A stretch of DNA of 64,000 bases from positions 1,958,001 to 2,022,000 of the forward strand of contig NZ_CP041636.1 of the NCBI RefSeq assembly GCF_007197755.1, given 5' to 3'. The stretch is from Ferrovibrio terrae (GTDB taxonomy: Bacteria > Pseudomonadota > Alphaproteobacteria > Ferrovibrionales > Ferrovibrionaceae). Within the stretch, counting starts at the first letter, position 1. Every line of letters begins with the position of its first letter. Shown here piece by piece: positions 35,396-44,648 of the stretch. The notes beneath the pieces were generated by a model. The model made no database searches. It worked only from the letters and a program-made list of their open reading frames with translations, and was not told where the DNA came from. Made by a program: the position numbers and the translations under genes.

Positions 35396-35729
35396 GTCAG
35401 GTCATCCAGGTGAGCCGGGCAGCGGAAAAGCCCAGACAATAGAACCGGGTTGTCGAAGGTGCGGCACACAGTCACAGACGCTGCGGCCCCTGTGCAAGGC
35501 CGATTTCTGGTGCATCGGAGGCCGCAACTGGCAATCTACGCCCTTGCGATTCCTGTAAGCGTTCTGCTTGTGCGACAAGCTGTGCGGACCCTGGACCGGC
35601 AGGCTGTCCGCACCAAAGTCGAATGCGCGAAAAGGCGCGAAGAAATTCAGTTGCTGGCTGAGAACAATTGGCAGATTATTTCGTTCGAGCACGGTCCTTT
35701 TGTGGATCCGCACAGCGAAAGCCTTGCCC
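35396..35729. other. Intergenic region between divergent signalling genes
   Basis: About 330 bp between the minus-strand giant kinase and the plus-strand receiver gene. It must hold both promoters. Open frames crossing it (for example 35450-35764 on the plus strand) have no recognisable similarity and overlap the receiver start, so I do not call a gene. Confidence 0.4.
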
Positions 35730-36146
35730 ATGTCGTTCAAACGCATCCTGTTCGTCGACGATGAAATGCTGCTCCGCATGGCCATGGTGCCAGGGCTGGA
35801 AGAGGCCGGGTATGTCGTCGACGAGGCCGGCACGGGGAAACGCGCGCTGGAAATTTTTCGCGCCGCGTATGCCGGGATTTCCTGCGCGGTCATCGACATC
35901 GGCCTGCCTGACATGAAGGGCGACAGCCTCGTTGGCGAATTTCGCAAATTGTCGCCGCATCTGGGTATCGTGCTGGCGACGGGATATGGCGATGCCGAGC
36001 TCGTAAGGGCGTTCAGCGCCGATCCCGGCGTGCGGGTTGTTGCCAAGCCGTATTTTACCGAAGACCTGTTGGCAGCGATCGCCTCGGTCGGGCTGGTGAT
36101 ACCGCCTGCCGCTGAGACCGAGAGGCCGGCCATCGGACCGGCATGA
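35730..36146 (+). CDS. Single-domain response regulator
   Basis: 138 residues from the ATG at 35730. One receiver domain: 'ILFVDDEMLLRMAM', acceptor Asp in 'CAVIDIGLPDMKGD', a Thr in 'VLATGYGD' and Lys in 'VVAKPYFTEDLL'. No output domain. It is divergent from the giant kinase, whose phosphotransfer it could receive. Upstream in-frame sequence up to 35568 has no receiver similarity. Confidence 0.88.
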   Translation: MSFKRILFVDDEMLLRMAMVPGLEEAGYVVDEAGTGKRALEIFRAAYAGISCAVIDIGLPDMKGDSLVGEFRKLSPHLGIVLATGYGDAELVRAFSADPGVRVVAKPYFTEDLLAAIASVGLVIPPAAETERPAIGPA

Positions 36147-36640
36147 TCGCAACTGCCGGCGGGGTACAGCCTGCCGGTTTCAGGAATTGCGATGCAGCTT
36201 TGGGTTTTCCCGCCCCTGGTCGGATATGGCATCCGAACATTCCCCCGAATATTCCTGCTTAAGGGGGAAACGAAGCTTTACAGAAAGAGTTCCGAGCCTG
36301 TCGCACTCTTTTATGTAGCTGATTTATATAGATTATCTTAATCATGTCCGGCTGAACCGACTGTGTGGATCGTGCGCTGGGGTGATTACAGACCGGCAAA
36401 GCGGCCGCCGATAAATCTGAAACTGCCAATTGCTGGCCCGCGACTGTCTGGCCGTGAAGGTCAGCCCTTGCGGCCGCTGGAATAGCTGAGTCGCTGCGTC
36501 TGTACCGCATCGGGTGTGCGGTCGGCCTCGGCATTGAGCCGGAAACCAGCAGTATTATCGCAGCGCGGAACGCCTGGCCGTCTCGAAATTTATCAGAAAA
36601 CCGGCAAATCAGGCATTCTGGGCGATGCTTTGCCGCAGTG
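36147..36640. other. Long intergenic region before the catabolic operon
   Basis: About 490 bp without a convincing gene. It contains an AT-rich patch at about 36305-36350. A minus-strand open frame at 36259-36534 has no ribosome site or recognisable similarity. The end of the region leads into the paired operators at 36641-36682. Confidence 0.45.
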
Positions 36641-36654
36641 GTCTGTCAACAATT
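36641..36654 (-). promoter_or_regulatory. GntR operator site A1
   Basis: On the minus strand AATTGTTGACAGAC, matching the shared motif AACTGTTGACAATA at 11 of 14 positions. It is 28 bp centre-to-centre from site A2 and in inverted orientation, ahead of the carboxylase/transport/CoA-ester operon. Confidence 0.6.
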
Positions 36655-36668
36655 ATCCGTAGTTTGTC

Positions 36669-36682
36669 TACTGTTGACAAGT
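36669..36682 (+). promoter_or_regulatory. GntR operator site A2
   Basis: TACTGTTGACAAGT, 77 bp before the carboxylase start. The core GTTGAC fits the GT-N2-AC pattern of GntR operators, and it contains TTGACA, which could serve as a -35 element. Confidence 0.65.
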
Positions 36683-36758
36683 CTAAGTTCCATATGCTCT
36701 TGATCCTCGACTGAGGAAACGCGCGCTGCAACGACAGCGCTGATGAGCAGGAATTGGT

Positions 36759-39700
36759 ATGACGGGTCGGCACGACGTCATTGCGCATACGGTACTGGTC
36801 GCCAATCGCGGGGAAATCGCGATCCGCATCTGCCGTGCCGTGGCAGAGCTCGGCTGGCGCAGTGTTGTCGTTTACTCCGAAGATGATGCGGCGGCGCTGC
36901 ATACGCGGCAGGGCGATGTCGCGATTGCGCTGGGCGCGGCCGGCAGTGCCGCCTATCTCGATATCGCCAGGCTGATTGCGGTGGCGCGCCAGCACGGCTG
37001 CACGATGGTGCATCCCGGCTATGGCTTCCTCAGCGAACGCGCCGATTTCGCCCTGCAGTGCGAAGATGCCGGACTTATCTTTGCCGGCCCGAAGCCCGGA
37101 ACGCTGGCCACCTTCGGCAACAAGGCCGAAGCCCGCAAACTGGCCGCTGATTGCGATGTGCCTCTGCCGCGGGGAACCGGGCTGCTGTCATCGGGTGATG
37201 ACGCGCTTGCTTTCATGCAGACGCTGGGGCCGCAGGCCGTGATCATGTTGAAGGCGGCTGCCGGTGGCGGTGGCCGAGGTATCCGGATCGTGCGCGATCC
37301 GGCCAGTCTGGCGGTGGATTTCGCGCGCTGCAGCTCGGAGGCCACGGCAGCCTTCGGCAATGGCGACGTTTATGCCGAGGAATTCGTCGAGACTGCCCGG
37401 CATATCGAAGTTCAGCTGGCCGGCGACGACCATGGCAATGTCGTTGTGCTCGGCGATCGCGAATGCAGTCTGCAGCGCCGGCAGCAGAAGCTGATCGAAC
37501 TGGCGCCGTCGCCGGGTCTTGGCGTGAAGACACGGCGTGCGCTGTATGCCGCAACGCTCAGGATGGCGAAGCGCGTCAACTATCGCGGTCTTGGCACTTT
37601 CGAATTCCTGGTCCGCGTAGCGGACCAGGATGACAAGGCCGACATCCGTTTCATGGAGGTCAATCCGCGGCTGCAGGTCGAGCACACAGTGACCGAACAG
37701 GTCACCGGCGTGGATCTGGTGCAGCTGCAACTGCGCATTGCTGCGGGCGACACGCTTGACCGCAGCCGGCTGCCGGACCCTGAACGTCCCGTTGGCATGG
37801 CCATGCAGTTGCGCATCAACGCTGAAACCATGCGGCCGGACGGCACGGCGACACCCTCAACCGGGACTATCTCTGCACTTGACCTGCCGGCCGGGCCGGG
37901 TCTGCGCGTCGATAGCGCCGCCTATGTCGGTTATCCGCTCGGCGCCAGCTTCGATTCGCTGCTGGCGAAGGTGATCGTGCACACGACGGCGCAGGATTAT
38001 GCGGCTCTGGTCCGCAAAGCCTACCGCGCGTTGCGCGAAACGCATATTGGCGGCATTGCCAGCAACCTGGATTTTCTGCGCGCCTTGCTGCGCCATCCAC
38101 AGGTGGCGGCCAATCAGGTGCATACGCGCTTCATTGACGACAATATGGCCGAACTGGCTGGCGATGCCGCGACAGCGCATCCACTGCTGGTCTTCCCGCG
38201 CACGGGCGCCAGCCAGGTGCAGCCCCAGGCGGCAACGATGGCGACAGCACTGGCGGGGCCTGCAGGCACGCAGCCTGTCCTGTCGCCGATGACCTGCCGT
38301 GTCGTCGATATCCTGGTGCAGGTCGGCGATGAGGTGAAGGTCGGTCAGCCCCTGGTCGTCACCGAAGCCATGAAGATGGAATTCGTGGTTGAGGCGGCCT
38401 TCGGCGGCACCGTTGTCGTAGTCGCTGCCGGCAAGGGCGCGCCGCTCGCCGAGGGCAGCGCCGTGCTGCATATCCTGCCAAATGGCAGCGTCGCCAATGA
38501 TGAAGCGCGGGCGACGACCGAGCAGGATCTCGACCTGATCCGCGACGATCTTGCCACAGTGATGGCCGCCCATGCGCGGCTCGAAGATGCGGCGAGGCCG
38601 GATGCGGTCGCCCGTCGGCGCAAGACCGGCCAGCGCACGGCACGCGAGAATGTTGCGGACCTCTGTGATAGTCGCAGCTTCCAGGAATATGGCGGGCTTG
38701 CCGTCGCGGCGCAGACCAGCCGCCGCGAAGCTGAGGAATTACAGCGCATCAGCCCGGCAGATGGCCTGATCACCGGCGTGGGCACGGTGAATGCCGATCA
38801 GTTCGGCGCCGATCGCACGCGCTGCGCCGTGCTGGCCTACGACTACACGGTGTTTGCCGGCACGCAGGGCGTGATGGCCCATACGAAGAAGCGGCGCATC
38901 TTCCGGCTCGCCACGAAATGGCGCCTGCCGGTGATCATGTTTGCCGAAGGCGGTGGTGGCCGGCCTGGCGATACCGACGATAACGGCCATCTCAGGCTCC
39001 ATAACGCCAGCTTCTGGGCGCTGGCCCGGCTCAGCGGCGAAGTGCCGATCGTATCAATCGTCTCGGGTCGTTGTTTCGCCGGTAATGCGGCGCTGGCCTC
39101 CTGCGCCGATGTGATCATTGCCTGCGAGAACGCCTCCATCGGCATGGGCGGTCCCGCCATGATCGAGGGTGGCGGGCTGGGTGTGGTGGCGGCCGAGGAT
39201 GTCGGTCCGGTGGCGATGCAGTCGCGCAACGGCGTCGTCGATATCGTGGTGAAGGATGAAGCCGCCGCCGTCGTCACGGCCAGGAAATTCATCGGCTACT
39301 TCCAGGGTCCGCTGAAGGACTGGACATGTGCCGATCAGCGGCATCTGCGGCATATCGTGCCGGAGGAGCCGCGCCGCGCCTATAACATGCGCACCGTGAT
39401 CGAGGCGCTGGCCGATACGGACTCGGTGCTGGAACTGCGCCCGACCTTCGGCGTCGGCATCATCACGGCCCTGGTCCGGATCGCCGGGCAGCCCATCGCC
39501 ATCATCGCCAACAATCCGGCGCATCTTGCCGGTGCCATCGATGCCGAGGCGACCGACAAGGCAGCACGGTTCTCCGATCTGGCGGAAACCCTGCGCCTGC
39601 CGCTGCTCACGCTTTGCGACACGCCGGGCTTCATGGTGGGACCTGATGCGGAGAAGGAGGCCCTGGTCCGGCGTGCGGGCCATATGTTCGTCAGCGGTTC

Positions 39701-40118
39701 CAAACGCACCGTACCGCAATTCATGGTCGTGGTGCGCAAGGCCTATGGGCTTGGCGCGCTGGCCATGGTGGGCGGCAATTCCTTCGAACCGCTGTTCTGC
39801 GTTGCCTGGCCGACCGGCCATTTTGGCAAGATGGGCCTCGAGGGTCAGGTCAAGCTGGCCTATCGCAAGGAACTGGATGCGATCCCGGATCCTGTTGCAC
39901 GCGAGGCGCGGATTCGGCAGATGGTGGCCGACCTGCATGATCGCGGCAGTGCCCTCAACTCCGCGCCATATCTGTCGATTGACGACGTCATCGATCCCGC
40001 AGAGACGCGCGACTGGATTCTCGCCGGCCTGCAGATCGCCCGGCAGCGCGGTGATCTCATGGCACGGCAGCGCGCCACCACAGACCCGGAGCCCTTCGGC
40101 TCGGCCTGGTTCGGCTGA
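36759..40118 (+). CDS. Single-chain biotin-dependent acyl-CoA carboxylase (BC-BCCP-CT fusion)
   Basis: 1119 residues carrying all parts of a biotin carboxylase in one chain. Biotin carboxylase is at about 8-455 ('VLVANRGEIAIRICRA', 'VHPGYGFLSERADFA', ATP loop 'AAAGGGGRGIRIV', 'FMEVNPRLQVEHTVTE'). A linker leads to the biotinyl domain with Lys539 in EAMKMEF, and the carboxyltransferase follows at about 590-1110 ('GVMAHTKKRRIFRLA', 'CDTPGFMVGPDAEKEA', 'LEGQVKLAYRKEL'). This matches the single-chain LCC type of long-chain acyl-CoA carboxylases. Substrate here unknown; propionyl-CoA or a branched acyl-CoA is plausible. First gene after two operator sites. Confidence 0.9.
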   Translation: MTGRHDVIAHTVLVANRGEIAIRICRAVAELGWRSVVVYSEDDAAALHTRQGDVAIALGAAGSAAYLDIARLIAVARQHGCTMVHPGYGFLSERADFALQCEDAGLIFAGPKPGTLATFGNKAEARKLAADCDVPLPRGTGLLSSGDDALAFMQTLGPQAVIMLKAAAGGGGRGIRIVRDPASLAVDFARCSSEATAAFGNGDVYAEEFVETARHIEVQLAGDDHGNVVVLGDRECSLQRRQQKLIELAPSPGLGVKTRRALYAATLRMAKRVNYRGLGTFEFLVRVADQDDKADIRFMEVNPRLQVEHTVTEQVTGVDLVQLQLRIAAGDTLDRSRLPDPERPVGMAMQLRINAETMRPDGTATPSTGTISALDLPAGPGLRVDSAAYVGYPLGASFDSLLAKVIVHTTAQDYAALVRKAYRALRETHIGGIASNLDFLRALLRHPQVAANQVHTRFIDDNMAELAGDAATAHPLLVFPRTGASQVQPQAATMATALAGPAGTQPVLSPMTCRVVDILVQVGDEVKVGQPLVVTEAMKMEFVVEAAFGGTVVVVAAGKGAPLAEGSAVLHILPNGSVANDEARATTEQDLDLIRDDLATVMAAHARLEDAARPDAVARRRKTGQRTARENVADLCDSRSFQEYGGLAVAAQTSRREAEELQRISPADGLITGVGTVNADQFGADRTRCAVLAYDYTVFAGTQGVMAHTKKRRIFRLATKWRLPVIMFAEGGGGRPGDTDDNGHLRLHNASFWALARLSGEVPIVSIVSGRCFAGNAALASCADVIIACENASIGMGGPAMIEGGGLGVVAAEDVGPVAMQSRNGVVDIVVKDEAAAVVTARKFIGYFQGPLKDWTCADQRHLRHIVPEEPRRAYNMRTVIEALADTDSVLELRPTFGVGIITALVRIAGQPIAIIANNPAHLAGAIDAEATDKAARFSDLAETLRLPLLTLCDTPGFMVGPDAEKEALVRRAGHMFVSGSKRTVPQFMVVVRKAYGLGALAMVGGNSFEPLFCVAWPTGHFGKMGLEGQVKLAYRKELDAIPDPVAREARIRQMVADLHDRGSALNSAPYLSIDDVIDPAETRDWILAGLQIARQRGDLMARQRATTDPEPFGSAWFG

Positions 40119-40128
40119 GGGGGATGAC

Positions 40129-41160
40129 GTGACCGCCATACTGCCGCAGCACCAGCATAAACCGACAGGTAATGCGAATGACGCCGTGCCGGTCGTCAGC
40201 ATCGAGGATGTGAAGGTTCATTTTCCGGTGGCAAGGCGCAGCACGCTGCGTGCCATCGACGGTGTCAGCCTGCAGGTTTTCGAAGGCGAAGTCCTCGGCA
40301 TCATCGGCGAATCCGGTTCAGGCAAGTCCACCCTGGGCCGGGCCATCGTCGCGCTGCAGAAGGTCACGGCCGGCCGTATCCTCTGCGACGGCGTCGATCT
40401 GGGGCGGCTACGTGGCAAGGCATTGCGTGAGCGCCGTCGCGGCTACCAGATTGTTTTCCAGGATCCCGATGGCGCCCTGAACCCCCGGCTCACCATCCTG
40501 CAGAGCGTGCGCGAACCTATCGACATCGAAAGGCAGGGAACACAGGACGAGCGCAATCATAGGGCCATGGCCTGCCTCGACCAGGTCGGCCTCGGGCCGG
40601 ATTTCGCAAACCGCTATCCGCACCAGCTGTCGGGCGGGCAGAAGCAGCGCGTGATCATCGCCCGCGTGCTCACCATGCGACCGCGCGTCGTGGTCTGCGA
40701 TGAGGCAGTCGCAGCACTCGATGTCTCAATCCAGGCGGAAATCATCAACCTGTTCGCCGGGCTGCAGCAGAAACTGGGCCTGACCTACGTCTTCATCTCG
40801 CATGACCTGAATATCGTGGCGCATCTCAGCTCGCGCATCGCCGTGATGTATCTCGGCGTGGTGGTCGAACTGGCTCCGGTGGAAGATCTGCTCAGCAAAC
40901 CACTGCATCCCTATACGCTCAGCCTGCTGCAGTCGCGGCCAGATCCGGTGCCCGCCTCGATGCGGACCACGCAGCGCGAGACCCTGAAAGGCGAGATTCC
41001 GAGCGCGCTGGCGCCGCCATCGGGTTGCCGGTTCCGCACGCGCTGCCCTCGCGCAGAAAAGATTTGCGAAGACGAGGTTCCGGCCTGGGACAATCCGGAG
41101 CCCGGCCGATGGGTTGCCTGCCATTTCGCCGGTGATCACCGGACGAAAGAGTTCAGTTGA
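40129..41160 (+). CDS. Dipeptide/oligopeptide-type ABC transporter ATP-binding protein (DppF/OppF-like)
   Basis: 343 residues from the GTG at 40129, chosen because AGGGGG lies 5-6 bp upstream; the frame to 39526 overlaps the carboxylase. Walker A GESGSGKST, signature 'LSGGQKQR', Walker B 'VVVCDEAVAALD' and the C-terminal oligo_HPY cysteine motif ('GCRFRTRCPRAEKIC'). Partner of the OppD-like ATPase encoded at 44649. It is separated from that gene by the binding protein and both permeases, an uncommon order. Confidence 0.92.
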   Translation: MTAILPQHQHKPTGNANDAVPVVSIEDVKVHFPVARRSTLRAIDGVSLQVFEGEVLGIIGESGSGKSTLGRAIVALQKVTAGRILCDGVDLGRLRGKALRERRRGYQIVFQDPDGALNPRLTILQSVREPIDIERQGTQDERNHRAMACLDQVGLGPDFANRYPHQLSGGQKQRVIIARVLTMRPRVVVCDEAVAALDVSIQAEIINLFAGLQQKLGLTYVFISHDLNIVAHLSSRIAVMYLGVVVELAPVEDLLSKPLHPYTLSLLQSRPDPVPASMRTTQRETLKGEIPSALAPPSGCRFRTRCPRAEKICEDEVPAWDNPEPGRWVACHFAGDHRTKEFS

Positions 41161-41210
41161 AGTCGCGTGAAGAACGACAGGACACGACGGAAAAACAAGG
41201 AGAGGGAAGA

Positions 41211-42788
41211 ATGTCGAACGAGAAACAAATGAATATCGGCCAGATGACGGTGAACCGTCGTGAGTGGCTGCAGATTCTTGGCATTTCCGCGGCCGGTTCG
41301 ATGGCGGCAGGTCTGCCTTTTGGTGCCAGTTCGGCGCAGGCGCAGAAGCGCGGCGGCACCCTGAAGATCGCCTCGCCGCACAACCCGACCAGCATGGATC
41401 CCATCGCTGGCCGTCATGGCAGCGATCACATTCTGCTGTTCCCGGTGTTTGAAGCCCTTATCAATATCGACCTTGATACCCTGATGCCCAAGCCGGGCCT
41501 GGCGGAGTCCTGGGCGACACCGGATGCGACCACGCTGGTGCTGAATCTCCGGCGCGATGTCAAATTCCACGACGGCACGCCCTTCAATGCCGAAGCAGCC
41601 CGCTTCAACCTCGAGCGTGCCCGCACCGACAACAAGTCGCGGGTGAAGATCGACCTGATTTTCGTGAAGTCGATTGACGTCACCGGGGACTATCAGATCA
41701 CCCTGAGGCTGTCTGAGCCCGACGTGGTGCTGCTGTCCGTGCTGTCGGATCGCGCCGGCATGATGTCGTCGCCGAAGGCGGTGCAGGAGGCCGGCGACCG
41801 TTATGACCGTCTCCCGGTCGGCACCGGTCCGTGGCGCATGGACAGCTGGCTGGATGCGGAAAAGATCACCTACAGCCGCTTCGCCAGCTACTGGAACAAG
41901 AACACCGCTTACGTCGACAAGCTGGATGTTTCGATTATTACTGAAGTCAACACGGCGCTGCGCACGGTGACGTCGAAGCAGAATGACTTCGTCTTCCAGC
42001 TGGCGCCACAGCAGATTCCGATTGTCGAACGCTCGGGCCTGACGCTTGCCAAGGGCCAGACGGTCGCGACCTATCACCTGTACCTGAATTACGCCAAGGC
42101 GCCGCTGGACAACGTCAAGGTCCGGCTTGCCATGTGTCATGGCATCGACCGCAACGAATTCAATCAGCTGACCATGGGTGGCTATGCCGAGCCGACCATC
42201 CAGACGCTGCCGAAGTCGCATTGGGCCTACAACAAGGAGCTGGAAGGCACCTACCAGTATGACCCGGCGCTGGCACGTCGCCTGCTGGCGGAGGCGGGCT
42301 ACCCGAACGGCGTCGACATCGAAATGTACATCTACAATGACCAGCGCTCGCAGCAGCGTGGAGAAGTTCTGGTCGAGCAGTACAAGCGGTCGAATATCCG
42401 GATCCAGCTTCGCGCCGTCCCGGGCAACGAACTGGGCGCCAAGTATATGGGCGAGCAGCTCGGCAATGCGGCCTTCTCGGTTTACACCGGCCGCACCGAT
42501 CCGAGTCAGTTCTTCAGCATCATGTTCGACCCCAAGTCGTTCATCAATGCGTCGCGCATGTGGGGTGTTCCGGAACTGGAGAAGGCGATGACGGAATGCC
42601 GCACCACCTTCGACCAGGAGGAGCGGCGCAAGGCCATCGGCCGTGCCCTCAAGATCATCCATGAGAACGCGCTCTATGTGCCGGTCATCCTGCAGGTCGA
42701 CATTGCAGCGATGCAGCCGAAGGTGAAGGGCTACAAGCCCAACATCCTGGGTAAGCCGCGCTTCGAAGATGTCTATCTCGAAGGTTGA
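41211..42788 (+). CDS. ABC transporter substrate-binding protein, family 5 (SBP_bac_5)
   Basis: 525 residues from the ATG at 41211 (AGGAGAGG upstream). The N-terminus 'VNRREWLQILGISAAGSMAA' has a twin-arginine-like RREWLQ motif, so export may be by Tat. Mature family patches: 'GGTLKIASPHNPTSMDPI', 'LAESWATPDATTLVLNLRRD', 'VKFHDGTPFNAEAARFNLER', 'VGTGPW'. Family 5 proteins bind peptides but also many other ligands; here the catabolic neighbours suggest the organic acid or conjugate that the locus degrades. Confidence 0.92.
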   Translation: MSNEKQMNIGQMTVNRREWLQILGISAAGSMAAGLPFGASSAQAQKRGGTLKIASPHNPTSMDPIAGRHGSDHILLFPVFEALINIDLDTLMPKPGLAESWATPDATTLVLNLRRDVKFHDGTPFNAEAARFNLERARTDNKSRVKIDLIFVKSIDVTGDYQITLRLSEPDVVLLSVLSDRAGMMSSPKAVQEAGDRYDRLPVGTGPWRMDSWLDAEKITYSRFASYWNKNTAYVDKLDVSIITEVNTALRTVTSKQNDFVFQLAPQQIPIVERSGLTLAKGQTVATYHLYLNYAKAPLDNVKVRLAMCHGIDRNEFNQLTMGGYAEPTIQTLPKSHWAYNKELEGTYQYDPALARRLLAEAGYPNGVDIEMYIYNDQRSQQRGEVLVEQYKRSNIRIQLRAVPGNELGAKYMGEQLGNAAFSVYTGRTDPSQFFSIMFDPKSFINASRMWGVPELEKAMTECRTTFDQEERRKAIGRALKIIHENALYVPVILQVDIAAMQPKVKGYKPNILGKPRFEDVYLEG

Positions 42789-42809
42789 CCGGACCACGGG
42801 AGACTAAGC

Positions 42810-43769
42810 ATGAGGGCGAAGCGGATTGGACGATTGGTCGGACACAGCCTGCTGCAGGCCGGGCCGGTGCTTGTCGTGGCCACATTCATGGTCTTCGCCC
42901 TCATGCAGCTCGTCCCCGGCGACGTGGCGATCGCGCTGGCCGGTGAAAACGCCACCCGCGACCGCGTGGAAGAAATCCGCGTTCTCTACGGACTCGACAA
43001 ACCGATCCTGGAACAATACGGCAGCTGGCTCTGGAAGATGGCGCAGGGCGACATGTCGGTCTCCATGCTCTCGGCTGAGCCAGTCTTCGACTCGATCCAG
43101 CGCCGCCTGCCCGTGACACTGCTAATTGTCGGGCTGGCCATGCTGGTTTCCCTTGCGATCGGCATTCCGCTCGGCATCACGGCCGCGGTACGTCCACGTT
43201 CTCTGATCGACTCTTTCGTGACCGCATTTGCATCACTGGGTATTGCGCTGCCCAGTTTCTGGCTGGGAATGATCCTGGTCTCGATCTTCGCCATGAGCCT
43301 GAACTGGTTCCCGGTCTCCGGCATGGTGAAGATGGCGACGAATCCCTGGGGCGCAGTCTGGCATTCCATCCTGCCGGCCGTTGCACTGGCCGCCAGCGGT
43401 GTCGCCGAAGTGGCTCGGCAAACGCGTAGTGCCTTGCTCGAGGTCCAGTCCTCGCAATACATGCGCACACTGCTGGCAAAGGGTCTGCCACAGTCGAGGA
43501 TTTTCTGGAAACACGGCTTGAAAAATATCAGCGTCACGCTGCTCACGGTCATCGGGCTGCTGTTCAACCGGCTGCTGGGCGGCACAGTCGTGATCGAAGC
43601 GGTCTTCGCGATTTCCGGGATGGGCAGCCTCGTTGTCTCCGCCGCCACCGGCAAGGACTATCCCGTGATCCAGGGCGTGATGCTGACCATGGTGGTGATC
43701 GTGGTGGCCGTGAATCTTGCCATCGAAATTCTCTACGCCGTGTTTGATCCCAGGGTTATGAAACGATGA
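42810..43769 (+). CDS. ABC transporter permease (DppB-like)
   Basis: 319 residues with six membrane helices. The N-terminal signature 'LMQLVPGDVAIALAGENATR' and 'EIRVLYGLDKPILEQYG' is typical of DppB/OppB, and the EAA loop is 'RTLLAKGLPQSRIFWKHGLK'. It follows the binding protein by 21 bp and overlaps the next permease by 4 bp (ATGA). Confidence 0.93.
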   Translation: MRAKRIGRLVGHSLLQAGPVLVVATFMVFALMQLVPGDVAIALAGENATRDRVEEIRVLYGLDKPILEQYGSWLWKMAQGDMSVSMLSAEPVFDSIQRRLPVTLLIVGLAMLVSLAIGIPLGITAAVRPRSLIDSFVTAFASLGIALPSFWLGMILVSIFAMSLNWFPVSGMVKMATNPWGAVWHSILPAVALAASGVAEVARQTRSALLEVQSSQYMRTLLAKGLPQSRIFWKHGLKNISVTLLTVIGLLFNRLLGGTVVIEAVFAISGMGSLVVSAATGKDYPVIQGVMLTMVVIVVAVNLAIEILYAVFDPRVMKR

Positions 43770-44647
43770 GCCAGTTGAAAATCGCCTCATTCGCGGGCGC
43801 TGCCGTGCTGCCCAAGGCGACGCCGGGCATCTACCTGTTTTTGCGCAAGCTGGGTTTCTATCTCAGCCTCGGCTACCTGGTGTTCCTGGTGCTGCTGGCG
43901 ATCTTTGCCCCCTGGATCGCGCCGCATACGCCCACCCTGCAGAATCCGTCGGATGTGCTGCTGCCGGCCGACGGCAATTATCTGCTCGGCACCGACGACC
44001 TGGGCCGCGATGTATTCAGCCGGCTGATCTGGGGCGCGCCACTTACACTCTACGGCAGCATCCTGGCCGTGCTGGTTGCCTGCTGCATCGGGCTGCCTTT
44101 TGGTCTGATTGCCGGTTTCAGCGGCGGCTGGATCGATGCCGCGATCAGCCGCACCGTTGATACCATGCTCTCCTTCCCGGCTATCGTGCTGGCCATCGGC
44201 GTGACAGGCGTGCTGGGCGTCGGGCAGACCAACAGCATGATCGCGATCGGCATTGTCTTCTCACCGACCATCGCACGTCTGGTGCGCGGACAGACGCTGA
44301 TCGGCCGCGAGGCACTCTATGTCGATGCCGCACGCTGCTTCGGCGCCAGCAGCACGCGCCTGATCGTCCGGCACATTCTGCCCAATGCGATCCAGCCGGT
44401 GATTGTGCAGGTCACGCTGCTGCTCGCCACTGCGCTTCTGGCTGAGGCAAGCCTGAGCTTCCTGGGTCTGGGTGTGCAGCCGCCACAGCCGAGCTGGGGC
44501 GCTATGCTGGCGCGTGCCTATCATTACATGGAGATCGCCCCGTCGCAGATGTATGCGCCCGGCATCGCGATCCTGGTGACGGCGCTCAGCTTCAACACGC
44601 TCGGTGAAAATCTCCGGGTCATCCTCGATCCGACGAGACGGCGCTGA
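43766..44647 (+). CDS. ABC transporter permease (DppC-like)
   Basis: 293 residues. One N-terminal helix, then the family motif 'YLLGTDDLGRDVFSRLIWGA', a membrane core, and the EAA loop 'RCFGASSTRLIVRHILPNAI'. C-terminal 'SLSFLGLGVQPPQPSWGAML' and 'FNTLGENLRVILDP' are standard for DppC. It starts within the stop of the DppB-like gene, and the next gene starts two bases after its stop. Confidence 0.93.
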   Translation: MSQLKIASFAGAAVLPKATPGIYLFLRKLGFYLSLGYLVFLVLLAIFAPWIAPHTPTLQNPSDVLLPADGNYLLGTDDLGRDVFSRLIWGAPLTLYGSILAVLVACCIGLPFGLIAGFSGGWIDAAISRTVDTMLSFPAIVLAIGVTGVLGVGQTNSMIAIGIVFSPTIARLVRGQTLIGREALYVDAARCFGASSTRLIVRHILPNAIQPVIVQVTLLLATALLAEASLSFLGLGVQPPQPSWGAMLARAYHYMEIAPSQMYAPGIAILVTALSFNTLGENLRVILDPTRRR

Positions 44648-44648
44648 G

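Noticed and set aside
31511-35413. A 1300-codon open frame on the plus strand opposite the giant kinase
   Set aside because: It is a mirror of the repeated GC-rich HAMP units. Its translation is a monotonous His/Gly/Ala/Asp-rich repeat without domain features, while the minus strand reads a complete, recognisable kinase.
35450-35764. A 104-codon plus-strand frame before the single receiver gene
   Set aside because: It overlaps the true receiver start in another frame and looks unlike any protein I know.
36259-36534. A 91-codon minus-strand frame in the gap before the catabolic operon
   Set aside because: No ribosome site, no recognisable similarity, and it crosses the AT-rich promoter-like area.
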